A stretch of DNA of 64,000 nt from Sulfurospirillum sp. (GTDB taxonomy: Bacteria; Campylobacterota; Campylobacteria; Campylobacterales; Sulfurospirillaceae). Below the pieces are notes generated by a model. It made no database searches. It saw nothing but the letters and a program-made list of their open reading frames with translations, and was not told the DNA's origin. Shown here in pieces: positions 18,496 through 27,778 of this stretch; position 1 is the first letter of the stretch; the number at the start of each line of letters is the position of its first letter. The translations under genes were made by a program, and so were the position numbers. The stretch spans positions 1 through 64,000 of the forward strand of contig JACUTU010000006.1 of the NCBI GenBank assembly GCA_014859685.1. The letters run 5' to 3'.

Positions 18496-19227
18496 ATGAC
18501 ACAAGAAGAACTTGATGCACTCATGGCAGAGGAATTGAATGATGATGCAACGCAAGAAGAAAAGGACGATAGCATAGCAGAAACACTCGAGATTGATGAT
18601 GCAATCGGGGATGATGATGTAACGCAAAAAACACAAGAAGCACCGCTCAAGGAGATGCACGAGTACAGGACTTCAGCAGATATGTCTTGGCCTCCACCAC
18701 CACCAACTGATGATCATAAGATGGTGTATCAACTCGATGATGTTACAAAAGATTCGGAACTTAAAGCCGGTCAAGTATTTGATAAGCTTGAATCTGTAAA
18801 TAGCTTTATGATGGATGCAGAAACCAATGCAAATGAAGTTATTGCTCTTATTGATGGCAATATTGAACTTTTCAACTCTTTATGTGAAAAATTTCCAAAG
18901 ATAGAACAGTTTGCACAAGCACTCAGCGACAATAAAAACATGAAAGCAAAAGTGGAAGATCTTATTGTAAATGCGCAAAGTGCTGAAGATGAAATTATGA
19001 TGACTATGGATATCATGCAGTATCAAGATATACATAGACAAAAAATAGAGCGAGTTATCAATGTTATGCGAGCTCTTTCGAAATATATGAGCAATTTATT
19101 TGAGGGCAAAGTTGATGATGAAAGAAGAGTAGGTAGTGCTGTGCATATTTACGGTGATGAAAGCACAGAAGATGTTGTTAGCAATGATGACATAGAAGCA
19201 CTCATAGCAACTTTGGGAAAAAAATAA
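18496..19227 (+). CDS. cheZ: CheZ-like chemotaxis phosphatase (Campylobacterota type)
   Basis: A 243-residue acidic protein. The core helix contains MQYQDIHRQKIERVINVM (about 174-191), carrying the D178-x-x-x-Q182 pair of CheZ/CheX/FliY CheY-P phosphatases; Gln acts on the aspartyl phosphate. H. pylori HP0170 is the known remote CheZ of this type, and gene order matches Cj0700-Cj0701 of C. jejuni as I recall it. The N-terminus MTQEELDALM resembles the CheY-P binding peptide at the FliM N-terminus, and the C-terminus NDDIEALIATLG has the same acidic-hydrophobic pattern. A proline run lies at 66-70. Confidence 0.85.
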   Translation: MTQEELDALMAEELNDDATQEEKDDSIAETLEIDDAIGDDDVTQKTQEAPLKEMHEYRTSADMSWPPPPPTDDHKMVYQLDDVTKDSELKAGQVFDKLESVNSFMMDAETNANEVIALIDGNIELFNSLCEKFPKIEQFAQALSDNKNMKAKVEDLIVNAQSAEDEIMMTMDIMQYQDIHRQKIERVINVMRALSKYMSNLFEGKVDDERRVGSAVHIYGDESTEDVVSNDDIEALIATLGKK

Positions 19228-20484
19228 GTGCATAAACCAGAACTTCTTTCTCCTGCTGGTAACTTTGAAAAACTCAAGATTGCCCTAGCATACGGCGCGG
19301 ATGCAGTATACGGTGGCGTGAGTCATTTTTCTTTGCGTTTGCGAAGCGGCAAAGAGTTTAGTTATGAAAGTTTTGCTGAGGCAGTGGATTATACGCACAA
19401 ACTTGGCAAAAAGATTTTTGTCACCATCAATGGCTTTCCTTTTAATGCTCAAATAGAACTGTTAAAAAAACACATAGAAAAGATGGCAGCTATGCAGCCA
19501 GATGCTTTTATCGTAGCAGCTCCTGGCGTTGTAAGGCTTGCTCAAGAATTGGCACCGCAAATTCCTCTGCATCTTTCTACGCAGGCAAATGTTTTGAATT
19601 ATCTTGATGCACAAGTTTTTTATGATATGGGCGTTAAACGGATAGTTGCAGCTAGAGAAGTGAGTTTGAAAGATCTTGCACAGATCAAAAAAATGATTCC
19701 GCAACTTGAGATAGAAGCTTTTGTACACGGCTCTATGTGTTTTGCTTATAGCGGCCGTTGTCTTATTAGTTCAGTGCAAAGCGGACGCGTTTCTAATCGT
19801 GGCAGTTGTGCAAATGATTGCCGTTTTCCTTACACTTTGTACGCACAAAATGAAGAGAGTGGTACGCTTTTTAAAATAGAAGAAGATGAAGCTGGAACGC
19901 ATATCATGAATGCGAAAGACCTGAATCTTTCTGGACATTTAGATGAGATTTTGCAAAGTGGTGTTATCGATGCGCTCAAGATTGAGGGGCGAACTAAGAG
20001 TGCGTATTATGCTGCTATCACGGCAAAAACTTACAGACAAGCTATTGATGAGTTCGCAACACCTCATTTTGAGACGAGCAAATATGTCCAAGAGTTAGCA
20101 ACTACAAAAAATCGAGGATTCAATGATGGATACCTTGTGAGCAAGCCTTATGAAAAACATGGTGAACAAAACTTAGAACACTCCATTAGCGAGGGAACAC
20201 ATCAAGTTTGTGCGCAGGTGAGTGAAGATGGGCTTACTTGCCTTAGCAAACATCTTTTGAGCTTACATGTAAAGTATGAACTTGTATTGCCTCGCAAGTT
20301 AGATTCATCGATAGACAATGCAACAGGCACTATAAGCTTTGAAGATGGTAAATGGATGATCGAGTTCAAAAAGTTGTGTACAACCAATAATAAGTTTTTT
20401 GATGCAGTGCATAGTGGCAATACAAATCCTATCGTATTGCCTTGTAAATTGCCAGCATTTACATTTTTGAGAATGAAGATTTAA
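19228..20484 (+). CDS. peptidase U32 family protein (TrhP/YegQ-like tRNA hydroxylation factor)
   Basis: A 418-residue U32 protein starting ELLSPAGNFEKLKIALAYGADAVY, the family signature. It has the cysteine-bearing segment CFAYSGRCLISS...RGSCANDCRFPY (about 172-200). Family members were called collagenases, but TrhP/YegQ proteins act in forming 5-hydroxyuridine at tRNA position 34, and the Cys set suits an iron-sulfur role. The start is GTG immediately after the cheZ-like stop, suggesting coupling. It is equivalent in position to Cj0701. Confidence 0.88.
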   Translation: MHKPELLSPAGNFEKLKIALAYGADAVYGGVSHFSLRLRSGKEFSYESFAEAVDYTHKLGKKIFVTINGFPFNAQIELLKKHIEKMAAMQPDAFIVAAPGVVRLAQELAPQIPLHLSTQANVLNYLDAQVFYDMGVKRIVAAREVSLKDLAQIKKMIPQLEIEAFVHGSMCFAYSGRCLISSVQSGRVSNRGSCANDCRFPYTLYAQNEESGTLFKIEEDEAGTHIMNAKDLNLSGHLDEILQSGVIDALKIEGRTKSAYYAAITAKTYRQAIDEFATPHFETSKYVQELATTKNRGFNDGYLVSKPYEKHGEQNLEHSISEGTHQVCAQVSEDGLTCLSKHLLSLHVKYELVLPRKLDSSIDNATGTISFEDGKWMIEFKKLCTTNNKFFDAVHSGNTNPIVLPCKLPAFTFLRMKI

Positions 20485-20493
20485 GGAGAAAGC

Positions 20494-20988
20494 GTGAAAT
20501 TTATCTCGATTGTCATGGGAAGCAAAAGTGATTTTGAGATCATGGAAGAAGCGGCAAAGATTTTAGAAAAATTTAGTGTAGCTTATGAGATGATCATATC
20601 CTCAGCGCATAGAAGCCCAGAGCGAACACATAATTACATTAAAACCGCTGAGCAAAAAGGCGCCAAAGTTTTTATAGCAGCAGCAGGTATGGCAGCACAT
20701 TTGGCTGGAGTAGTAGCTTCTTTTACAACAAAACCAGTTATAGGTGTACCGATGAGAGGTGGAGCAATGGATGGAATGGACGCTATGCTAAGCACCGTTC
20801 AAATGCCAGCTGGAATGCCAGTAGCGACCGTAGCCATAGGAAAAGCAGGCGCTATCAATAGTGCGTACCTTGCTATGCAAATCTTAGCTATCGAAGATGA
20901 AGAATTACGCATTAAACTCCTAGAAGATAGGATATTAAAAGCCAAAAAAGTTGCTTCAGATTCTTTAGAGATCGAAAAAATTATATAA
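20494..20988 (+). CDS. purE: N5-carboxyaminoimidazole ribonucleotide mutase PurE
   Basis: A purine biosynthesis enzyme of 164 residues (class I PurE). It has VMGSKSDFEIMEEAA at the start, SAHRSPERT (substrate phosphate and catalytic His region), AAAGMAAHLAGVVA and PVIGVPM. The start is GTG at 20494 with AGGAGAAAG upstream. No purK is in view. Confidence 0.94.
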   Translation: MKFISIVMGSKSDFEIMEEAAKILEKFSVAYEMIISSAHRSPERTHNYIKTAEQKGAKVFIAAAGMAAHLAGVVASFTTKPVIGVPMRGGAMDGMDAMLSTVQMPAGMPVATVAIGKAGAINSAYLAMQILAIEDEELRIKLLEDRILKAKKVASDSLEIEKII

Positions 20989-21005
20989 GCATTAAAGGTT
21001 AGGAT

Positions 21006-21485
21006 ATGCAAACTTGGCTGGAGATAGAAGAGTTTAGTAAGCTTGTGCATTTAGATATTGTTACGATTGAAGATATGATTGCAAGAGGCAAGCTACATGT
21101 AAAAGAAGAAGATGCCAAACGATACATTGAAGCATCTGCGGGAACAAATGAGATCATGCCTATGCAAAAATCCACGCAAACGCTCGATTCTGAAATAGTC
21201 ACTTTGCAAGGCGCAAATTTTATCGAAAAAACGATAGGTACTATTTTAGGTTTGCATGAAAAAGTGATGGATGCAAAAGATGAAACACTTGACGCTTTGC
21301 GGAGCGAAAATAGATTTTTAAAAGAGGCTCTTTTTTCGATGCAAGAGTTATATGATGAGGACAGAAAAGTCGTTGAATCTTTAACAAAACAGTTAGAATT
21401 GACACAAGAAGAATTAGAATTTACCCGTAGAAAATACAAACTGATGTGGAATAAAGCCGTCGATAATTATAAAAAAGAAAATTAA
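21006..21485 (+). CDS. DUF3972 family protein, coiled-coil, unknown function
   Basis: A 159-residue protein. The N-terminal 45 residues resemble a small helix-turn-helix-like recognition fold ([27 protein letters not shown]). The C-terminal half (about 85-150) is a heptad-rich coiled coil. The family occurs between purE and glyQ in Campylobacterota, and I know of no assigned function. A TACATGTA site at 21094 encodes its LHV tripeptide. Confidence 0.75.
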   Translation: MQTWLEIEEFSKLVHLDIVTIEDMIARGKLHVKEEDAKRYIEASAGTNEIMPMQKSTQTLDSEIVTLQGANFIEKTIGTILGLHEKVMDAKDETLDALRSENRFLKEALFSMQELYDEDRKVVESLTKQLELTQEELEFTRRKYKLMWNKAVDNYKKEN

Positions 21486-21531
21486 CTTACGACCGCAAGG
21501 TTGTGCAAAATTAAATAAAAAAGGAAGAGAG

Positions 21532-22395
21532 TTGTTGACATTTAGCCAAATGCTTTTAAAATTACAAAATTATTGGCAAGATGAAGGATGTACGATCGTA
21601 CAGCCTTACGATATGCCAGCTGGTGCAGGAACTTTTCACAATGCTACATTTTTGCGAAGTTTAGGTTCAAAACCGTGGGCAACAGCATATGTGGCACCTA
21701 GCAGGAGACCAACAGATGGAAGATATGGCGAAAATCCGAACCGTCTTGGTGCGTATTATCAGTTTCAAGTGCTTATCAAACCAAGTCCTGAAAATATACA
21801 AGAGTTATATCTTAAAAGTTTGGAAGCTTTAGGGCTTGATTTGCAAAAACACGATATTCGTTTTGTGGAAGACAATTGGGAATCTCCAACACTTGGTGCA
21901 TGGGGCTTGGGCTGGGAAGTTTGGCTAGATGGTATGGAAGTTACACAGTTTACCTATTTTCAACAAGTAGGTGGCATCGCTTGTGAGCCTGTTTCTGTTG
22001 AAATTACTTATGGCGTTGAGCGACTTGCTATGTATCTACAAGAAAAAGATTCCGTGTTTGATTTGATTTGGAATGAAAATAAATACGGCATCACAACTTA
22101 TGGAGATGTACACAAGCAAAGTGAATTTGAATTTAGCACTTATAATTTTGAAATTGCAGATACAAAAATGCTCTTAGAGCAATTTGAAAATGCAAAAGAG
22201 GAATGCCATCGGTGTTTGGATGCAAATTTACCTTTGCCTGCGTATGATTATTGTTTGGTGGCTTCACATACATTTAATGTACTTGATGCAAGAAAAGCGA
22301 TATCTGTAACACAAAGACAAAATTATATCCTCAAGATTCGAGAGCTTGCAAAAGGATGTGCTATCAAGTATAAAGAAGTGATTGATGCGGCTTAG
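21532..22395 (+). CDS. glyQ: glycine--tRNA ligase alpha subunit GlyQ
   Basis: The catalytic alpha subunit of the bacterial alpha2-beta2 glycyl-tRNA synthetase, 287 residues. It shows [38 protein letters not shown] and [13 protein letters not shown] (as [13 protein letters not shown]). The initiation codon is a TTG: 21532 follows AAGGAAGAG closely, and the adjacent TTG at 21535 would give MTFSQ, the more usual N-terminus, so the start is uncertain by one codon. glyS is not in the window, as expected for this group. Confidence 0.95.
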   Translation: MLTFSQMLLKLQNYWQDEGCTIVQPYDMPAGAGTFHNATFLRSLGSKPWATAYVAPSRRPTDGRYGENPNRLGAYYQFQVLIKPSPENIQELYLKSLEALGLDLQKHDIRFVEDNWESPTLGAWGLGWEVWLDGMEVTQFTYFQQVGGIACEPVSVEITYGVERLAMYLQEKDSVFDLIWNENKYGITTYGDVHKQSEFEFSTYNFEIADTKMLLEQFENAKEECHRCLDANLPLPAYDYCLVASHTFNVLDARKAISVTQRQNYILKIRELAKGCAIKYKEVIDAA

Positions 22396-23107
22396 AGAAA
22401 TTTATGATTTTTTAGATACACTCAGTCCCTTTTCCTTGCAAGAAAAATGGGACAATAGTGGCTTGATAGTTGGAAATTTTGACCAAGAGGTGAGCGCTTT
22501 ACATGTAAGCCTTGATATTGATAGCCAATTGATTGAGCAAGTAGCGAATAATTCGCTTATCATTACGCATCATCCGTTGATATTTCAGCCACTTTCAAGG
22601 CTAGATTTTGCTTTGTATCCTGCCAATATCTTGCAAAAAATGGTACAAAAAAATATCTCCTTGATCGCCTTGCATACAAATTTTGACAAGACACATCTCA
22701 ATCATTTTGTCGCAAAAGAGATCTTGGGATTTGAAAAGATAGTGAGTGAGGGTTTTGTGTGCTATAGTAGCGTTACATGTAGCTTTGAAACTCTTGTGAA
22801 CCGCATAAAAAAAGCCTTACATGTAGATATACTTAAAACCACGCAAACAAAAGAGTTTATCCACACAGTTGCACTCACAACAGGAAGCGGCGGTGATCTT
22901 ATCGGTGAGATCAAAGCTGATTGCTTTTTGAGTGGAGATTTTAAATACCATCAAGCACTAGCAGCGATGGAAAATGGTTTGTCTTTGATAGACATTGGAC
23001 ATTATGAAAGTGAGCAGTATTTTGCACAAGCGATTGCTCCTCATTTGAAAAATTTGTCATTACAAGTTATAATGTCAAATTCAAAAAACCCGTTTCAGTA
23101 CAAATAG
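22385..23107 (+). CDS. NIF3/YbgI-like dinuclear metal-binding protein
   Basis: A 240-residue member of the NIF3 (DUF34) family. It has WDNSGLIVG near residue 23, TITHHPLIF-type metal site ([12 protein letters not shown]), ALHTNFD and the C-terminal GHYESEQ. The proteins form toroidal hexamers with two metal ions per subunit. Some are GTP cyclohydrolase or metal-insertion candidates, but the role is not settled. The start is ATG at 22385, overlapping glyQ by 11 bp. It contains three TACATGTA sites (22500, 22774, 22818). Confidence 0.85.
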   Translation: MRLREIYDFLDTLSPFSLQEKWDNSGLIVGNFDQEVSALHVSLDIDSQLIEQVANNSLIITHHPLIFQPLSRLDFALYPANILQKMVQKNISLIALHTNFDKTHLNHFVAKEILGFEKIVSEGFVCYSSVTCSFETLVNRIKKALHVDILKTTQTKEFIHTVALTTGSGGDLIGEIKADCFLSGDFKYHQALAAMENGLSLIDIGHYESEQYFAQAIAPHLKNLSLQVIMSNSKNPFQYK

Positions 23108-23121
23108 AGGATAAAAAATAG

Positions 23122-23841
23122 ATGAATAAGTATTTAGAGCAATTAGTTGCACTTGCAAAGATTGATGAAGAGATAGATGCGTTTGTGCCTAAAATGAAGG
23201 CCGTCGAAAAGAAGTTACGAGTTGCGTTAGAGCAAGAAGATGCGATCAAGTCCCGTGTAGAGTCGTTTAAAAAAGAGATAGTTGAGGCAAAACTCAAAAA
23301 AAATAAAAATGAACTTCATCTTGCAGAACTCTCAGCCAAATTTAAAGATTTTTCAAAAAAAAGTGCGGCAATCAAAACAGACAAAGAGATGAAAGCTTTG
23401 CAACTAGAAGAGGAAATAGCAAAAGAACAATGTGATTTTGCAAACGAAGAGATAGCAAGACTTGATAGCTACATTGATGCTAAAAATAAAGACGTACAAG
23501 AAGCAGAAGCAACACTTAACGATGTTGCTGCACGCACACAAGAGATTAAAATTTCTATCGATGAACAAATCAAAGAGATCGAAGAGCAACGCACAAGAGT
23601 GTATGAAGACAAACAAAAACTCGTTGCCGAAATGAGTCAAAAAATACTCTCTTTTTATCAAAAAATACGCAAATGGGCAGGTAATACTACGGTTGTTCCT
23701 GTAAAAAAACATGCATGTTATGGATGTTTTATGCGTATCAATGATAAAACATACTCATCTGTTTTGCTCAAAGACGATATCATTACTTGTCCACATTGTG
23801 GCAGAATTTTATATAAAGATCTTGAGGAAGTTGAGGCATAG
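23122..23841 (+). CDS. flgZ: coiled-coil zinc-ribbon protein (FlgZ/HP0958-like)
   Basis: A 239-residue protein. Residues 1-185 form a long, highly charged coiled coil. The C-terminus is a zinc ribbon with C199-x-x-C202 and C223-x-x-C226. H. pylori HP0958 has this architecture and is needed for flagella: it stabilises RpoN and binds flaA mRNA. The surrounding order (glyQ, NIF3, this gene, waaA) is the same there. A flagellar or RNA-related role is therefore likely but inferred. RpoN relevance ties in with the candidate sigma-54 promoter at flgB. Confidence 0.8.
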   Translation: MNKYLEQLVALAKIDEEIDAFVPKMKAVEKKLRVALEQEDAIKSRVESFKKEIVEAKLKKNKNELHLAELSAKFKDFSKKSAAIKTDKEMKALQLEEEIAKEQCDFANEEIARLDSYIDAKNKDVQEAEATLNDVAARTQEIKISIDEQIKEIEEQRTRVYEDKQKLVAEMSQKILSFYQKIRKWAGNTTVVPVKKHACYGCFMRINDKTYSSVLLKDDIITCPHCGRILYKDLEEVEA

Positions 23842-23843
23842 GC

Positions 23844-24983
23844 TTGCGCGCCTTTTTTTATATGAGCCTTTTGACGCTAGTTTTTCTTCTAGCGTCTCCT
23901 TTTTTATACTTTTTTTCTCTCAAACAAAAATATAAAAAATCACTAAAATCCCGTTTCTTTTTGGTGGACAATCCTCCTTTTTTGCAAAAATCTGCGATTT
24001 GGTTTCATGCCTGCTCATTTGGAGAAGTAAACGCACTAGAGCCCATTATAGAGCAGATCAAAAAACCTGTTTCGCTTTCTGTGATTACAAATACTGGGTT
24101 TCAACGAGCATCATTAATCAAAAATGCAGAGGTGAGATATTTGCCTTTTGAGATTTTTTTACCTTTTTGGATAAACAAACCAAAGGTGCTTATTGTGCTA
24201 GAAGCTGAATTGTGGCCAATGCTTTTTCTTACTTGTAAGCAAAGGGGTGCCAAAACGATTTTGCTTAATGCTAGGATTTCTGATCGCTCATATGGTGCAT
24301 ATAAAAGATTTGCTTGGCTGTATCGGTGGATTTTTTCACATATAGATTTGGTATTTGCTCAAAGTGAGACTGATAAAAAAAGATTACAATTTATCGGTGC
24401 AAAAAAAGTTATAGTAAATGGCAATATCAAAACCATGCAAACACCAGTGCTTACATGTAAGCTAGAAAAACCAAACAAAGAAGTGATTACTCTTGCAAGT
24501 ACGCACGAGGGTGAAGAGGAATTTTTACTGAATGTGTTACAGCTCAAAAAAGAACAAATGCTCATTGTCGTGCCACGCCACCCCGAGCGATTTGCAAAAG
24601 TAGATATGCTTTTACGCCAATATGCCCAAAAGCATGGTTTGCTTTATGAAAAATGGAGTAGTAACAAGAGTTTAAGCGGTGATATAATTTTGTGTGATGC
24701 GATGGGTGAATTAATCAATATCTACGCAATTACGGATATCACTTATCTTGGAGGATCATTTATACCAAGTGTTGGCGGTCATAATCCGCTTGAGCCCGCT
24801 TTTTTTCATAATAAAATCATAAGCGGTGCATTTTTTTATAACCAAAAACCCTTGTATGCACTTGTAAAAAATATATACATAACTACAAATGATGCTTTAA
24901 AAAATATAGATTATAAAACAGTACAAAAATCAGAAGTTTTACACAAGGGCAATATAAAGGTTTTTTTAAAAGAGTTACCATGA
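23844..24983 (+). CDS. waaA: 3-deoxy-D-manno-octulosonic acid (Kdo) transferase WaaA
   Basis: Transfers Kdo to lipid A precursor at the inner membrane. The 379-residue GT30 enzyme has an N-terminal membrane segment, then IWFHACSFGEVNALEP with the catalytic Glu, LEAELWP, LLNARISDRSYG and the C-terminal nucleotide-sugar region TYLGGSFIPSVGGHNPLEPA. The start is probably TTG at 23844 (2 bp after the previous stop); ATG at 23862 is an alternative that removes six residues. A TACATGTA site at 24452 encodes TCK. Confidence 0.92.
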   Translation: MRAFFYMSLLTLVFLLASPFLYFFSLKQKYKKSLKSRFFLVDNPPFLQKSAIWFHACSFGEVNALEPIIEQIKKPVSLSVITNTGFQRASLIKNAEVRYLPFEIFLPFWINKPKVLIVLEAELWPMLFLTCKQRGAKTILLNARISDRSYGAYKRFAWLYRWIFSHIDLVFAQSETDKKRLQFIGAKKVIVNGNIKTMQTPVLTCKLEKPNKEVITLASTHEGEEEFLLNVLQLKKEQMLIVVPRHPERFAKVDMLLRQYAQKHGLLYEKWSSNKSLSGDIILCDAMGELINIYAITDITYLGGSFIPSVGGHNPLEPAFFHNKIISGAFFYNQKPLYALVKNIYITTNDALKNIDYKTVQKSEVLHKGNIKVFLKELP

Positions 24984-25063
24984 ATATAAATTATTTTGTG
25001 CAAGGCACAAGCTTGAGTGTAAGAAATTTAGCTTGGACTTTGTTTAAGCTAAAGGAGCTATAA
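24980..25063 (+). CDS. candidate 27-residue small ORF between waaA and the pseudouridine synthase gene
   Basis: ATG at 24980 overlaps the waaA stop as ATGA and the TAA at 25061 lies 2 bp before the next ATG, so this frame fills the gap exactly. The peptide is basic and moderately hydrophobic (MNINYFVQGTSL then VRNLAWTLFKLKEL). The AAAGGAG that serves the downstream gene is inside its last codons. It may simply couple translation between neighbours. No family is recognised. Confidence 0.35.
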   Translation: MNINYFVQGTSLSVRNLAWTLFKLKEL

Positions 25064-25065
25064 AA

Positions 25066-25797
25066 ATGACGACAGAAAAAGCATATAAACTACTTGCTTT
25101 GCAAGAAAATATATCGAACAGAGCAGCAAAAGATTTGATAGATCGAGGCGTTGTTTCACTAAGCGGACAAAAAGTTTTGCTAGCAAGAGCAGATGTCGAT
25201 GTTAAGAAAACATTTAAAATCCAACCCATAGCAAAAGCAAAGATACTTTTTGAAGATGACAAGATACTTGCTGTTGATAAACCAGCATTTTTGAGTACAG
25301 AAGAGGTTGCGAAAGATTTTCAAGCAACGCTTTTGCATAGACTTGATAAAGAAACTAGCGGTGTTTTGCTTTTTACAAAAGATGAAGAATTTCATGCTCA
25401 AGCCATCAAAGCTTTTAAAAATAAAGAAGTAAAAAAAGAGTACATCGCTGTAGTTTGTGGAAAATTAATCGAATCTTTAGAAATCGATAAACCACTCATT
25501 ACACTCAAAAAAGGAAATGTTGCTTATACAAAAGTAAGTAAACAAGGTAAAGAAGCCATCACATATGTAGAGCCTTTGATGCTCGAGGGGCATTATTCAA
25601 AAGTGCTAGTTTTTATACAGACAGGTCGAACACATCAGATCAGAGCGCATCTTAAAAGTGCCAATTTTCCGATTTTAGGAGATACGCTTTATGGCGGTAA
25701 GCCAGCAAAAAGAGTGATGCTACACGCTCATAAAATAGCACTTTTAGGTTATGAATTTACTTCAAAAGAACCAAAAGAATTTGCTAAGTTTATCTAA
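25066..25797 (+). CDS. RluA-family pseudouridine synthase
   Basis: Converts uridine to pseudouridine in rRNA or tRNA. The 243-residue product has an N-terminal S4-like segment (ISNRAAKDLIDRGVVSLSGQKV), catalytic Asp in HRLDKETSG, and the family motifs RTHQIRAHL and LGDTLYGG. This is the RluA family by the HRLDKETSG form. The exact target site cannot be read from sequence. A good AAAGGAG site precedes the ATG. In C. jejuni the same position (Cj0708) holds a pseudouridine synthase, as I recall. Confidence 0.9.
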   Translation: MTTEKAYKLLALQENISNRAAKDLIDRGVVSLSGQKVLLARADVDVKKTFKIQPIAKAKILFEDDKILAVDKPAFLSTEEVAKDFQATLLHRLDKETSGVLLFTKDEEFHAQAIKAFKNKEVKKEYIAVVCGKLIESLEIDKPLITLKKGNVAYTKVSKQGKEAITYVEPLMLEGHYSKVLVFIQTGRTHQIRAHLKSANFPILGDTLYGGKPAKRVMLHAHKIALLGYEFTSKEPKEFAKFI

Positions 25798-25877
25798 ATT
25801 AAAGCATATTTTCAGTACTATTGCATTCCTTTAATGGGGCAATATGTCAAAATTTATAATATAACAAGGGAAATTAT

Positions 25878-27221
25878 TTGTTCGAAATCCTAACCGATTC
25901 TTTTAAGAGTGCTATCAATAAAATACGATTTGCTGATGATGAAAAGTCTTTAAAAAAGGCGTTAGATACACTCAAAAAATCTTTACTCAAAGCAGATGTA
26001 CACTATAAAGTTTTAAAAGATCTTTTAAGTGTTGTTGAGATTGAAACAAAAAGAGATGGCATAGGACAAGTAAATTTTCTAAAATCACTCAAAAAAAACA
26101 TCACAGATATTTTGGTAGTTTCTGGAAAACAAGGTTTTGTATTCGCTCCCAAAGGGGTGACAAAAGTTTTGATGGCAGGATTACAAGGAAGTGGTAAAAC
26201 AACAACAACTGTCAAATTAGCAAACTATCTCAAATTGCGACAAAAAAAAGTTTTAGTTGCTGCTTGTGATTTGCAACGATTAGCGGCGGTTGAACAGTTA
26301 AAACAACTGTGCGTTCAAAGCGATATTGATCTTTACTTTGATGAACAAGAAAAAAATCCAGCAACTATCGCAAAACAAGCATTAAAAAAAGCAACAGATG
26401 GATTGTATGATGTGTTACTTATCGATACAGCAGGGCGTTTAGCGATTGATACAGAACTTATGGAAGAGCTTTTTAGTGTGCGAAAAGTGATAGAACCTGA
26501 TGAAGTTTTCTATGTAGCTGATTCTATGAGTGGACAAGATGCTGTGAGAAGTGCTGCTAGTTTTCATGAAAAAATAGGCATTAGTGGCGTGATACTCAGC
26601 AAATTTGATGGTGATTCAAAGGGTGGTGTTGCTCTTGGTTTGGCAAAACAAGTTGGTGTGCCTTTGCGATTTATCGGTGTTGGTGAAAAAGTTGCCGATC
26701 TTGAGATTTTTATACCTGAACGCATTGTAAATCGCCTTATGGGTGAGGGTGATCTTGAGGGATTGGCAGAAAAAACAAGCGCAATTATCGATGAAAAACA
26801 AGCAAAAGCTATCAATAAAAAGATCAAGAAAGGTGAATTTAACTTTAACGACTTTTTAGAGCAGATGGAACAGATGAAAAAACTTGGTAGTATGAAATCT
26901 ATTTTGGGTATGATCCCAGGTCTCTCATCAGTTGCAAACCAGCTCAAAGATGTGGATCTTGAAAACTCTGTTGAGATGAAACGCATCAAAGCAATGATCG
27001 GTTCTATGACAAAAAAAGAGAGGCTAGAGCCTGCTTTGCTCAATAACACGAGAAAGCGAAGAATAGCAACAGGTGCTGGACTGAGTGATGTGCAAGTTAA
27101 TAGATTTTTAAAACAGTTTAAAAATGCGTCTAAAATGGCAAAGCAGTTTTCAGGCAAAAAAGGAATGCAAGATTTGCAAAATATGCTATCGCAAACAAAT
27201 CGAGGCGGGATACCTAGATAG
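25878..27221 (+). CDS. ffh: signal recognition particle protein Ffh
   Basis: The SRP54 GTPase that binds signal sequences and 4.5S RNA for co-translational targeting. The 447-residue protein has the N-domain helices, G-domain G1 GLQGSGKTTT (about 107-116), DTAGR, SKFDGDSKGG and a methionine-rich M-domain with SGxG-like RKRRIATGAG for RNA binding. The start codon is TTG after ACAAGGG; the next in-frame ATG is deep in the G-domain. A TATAAT at 25855-25860 may be a -10 box, but would leave a very short leader. Confidence 0.96.
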   Translation: MFEILTDSFKSAINKIRFADDEKSLKKALDTLKKSLLKADVHYKVLKDLLSVVEIETKRDGIGQVNFLKSLKKNITDILVVSGKQGFVFAPKGVTKVLMAGLQGSGKTTTTVKLANYLKLRQKKVLVAACDLQRLAAVEQLKQLCVQSDIDLYFDEQEKNPATIAKQALKKATDGLYDVLLIDTAGRLAIDTELMEELFSVRKVIEPDEVFYVADSMSGQDAVRSAASFHEKIGISGVILSKFDGDSKGGVALGLAKQVGVPLRFIGVGEKVADLEIFIPERIVNRLMGEGDLEGLAEKTSAIIDEKQAKAINKKIKKGEFNFNDFLEQMEQMKKLGSMKSILGMIPGLSSVANQLKDVDLENSVEMKRIKAMIGSMTKKERLEPALLNNTRKRRIATGAGLSDVQVNRFLKQFKNASKMAKQFSGKKGMQDLQNMLSQTNRGGIPR

Positions 27222-27296
27222 TTATTTGTAGGGCTTATATCTGTATGTTTTTACATGTAGATCTAAACCGTATAAAATTTTAAGGAGACCATATTT

Positions 27297-27527
27297 ATGG
27301 CAACAGTAGTTCGATTGACAAGAATGGGAAGAAACAAGAAGCCTTTTTATAGGATTGTTGTTACAGACAGCAGAAAAAGAAGAGATGGCGGCTCTATAGA
27401 GTCTATAGGCTATTATAACCCACTAACACAACCAGCTACAGTCAAATTTGACGAGCAGAGACTTGCGTATTGGAAAAGTGTTGGTGCAAAACTTAGCGAT
27501 AGGGTAGCTAAAATCACGGCTAACTAA
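27297..27527 (+). CDS. rpsP: 30S ribosomal protein S16
   Basis: A 76-residue S16 with the usual start [19 protein letters not shown] and the SIGYYNPL segment. An AAGGAG site precedes the ATG. It heads the classic rpsP, KH protein, rimM, trmD, rplS operon. A TACATGTA sits in the upstream gap at 27252. Confidence 0.97.
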   Translation: MATVVRLTRMGRNKKPFYRIVVTDSRKRRDGGSIESIGYYNPLTQPATVKFDEQRLAYWKSVGAKLSDRVAKITAN

Positions 27528-27529
27528 TC

Positions 27530-27778
27530 ATGATAGATAAATTTCTTGAAGATTTTGCAAAACTTTTGGTAGATAAGCCGGAGCTTGTGAGGGTTGAAAA
27601 AAACGATATTGATGAAACTTTTTGTGAAGTGATCGTGTATGCCGATAAGGTTGATACGGGAAAACTCATAGGAAAAGATGGAAAGATGATCAATTCACTC
27701 AAAACACTCATTTCTGGTTGTAAGGCGAAAGATGGAAAATCTTATAGGGTGAGCGTAAAAGCAAACGATGAATTATAG
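27530..27778 (+). CDS. khpA: KH-domain RNA-binding protein KhpA
   Basis: An 82-residue single KH domain with the GxxG loop as GKDG in LIGKDGKMINSLKTL. It is the usual companion of rpsP and rimM. KhpA binds RNA broadly and partners KhpB in many bacteria. It starts 2 bp after rpsP and overlaps rimM by 11 bp. Confidence 0.9.
   Translation: MIDKFLEDFAKLLVDKPELVRVEKNDIDETFCEVIVYADKVDTGKLIGKDGKMINSLKTLISGCKAKDGKSYRVSVKANDEL

Noticed and set aside
26564-27157. 197-codon open frame on the minus strand within ffh
   Set aside because: Antisense to the conserved ffh gene; Ser/Phe-rich product with no family features.
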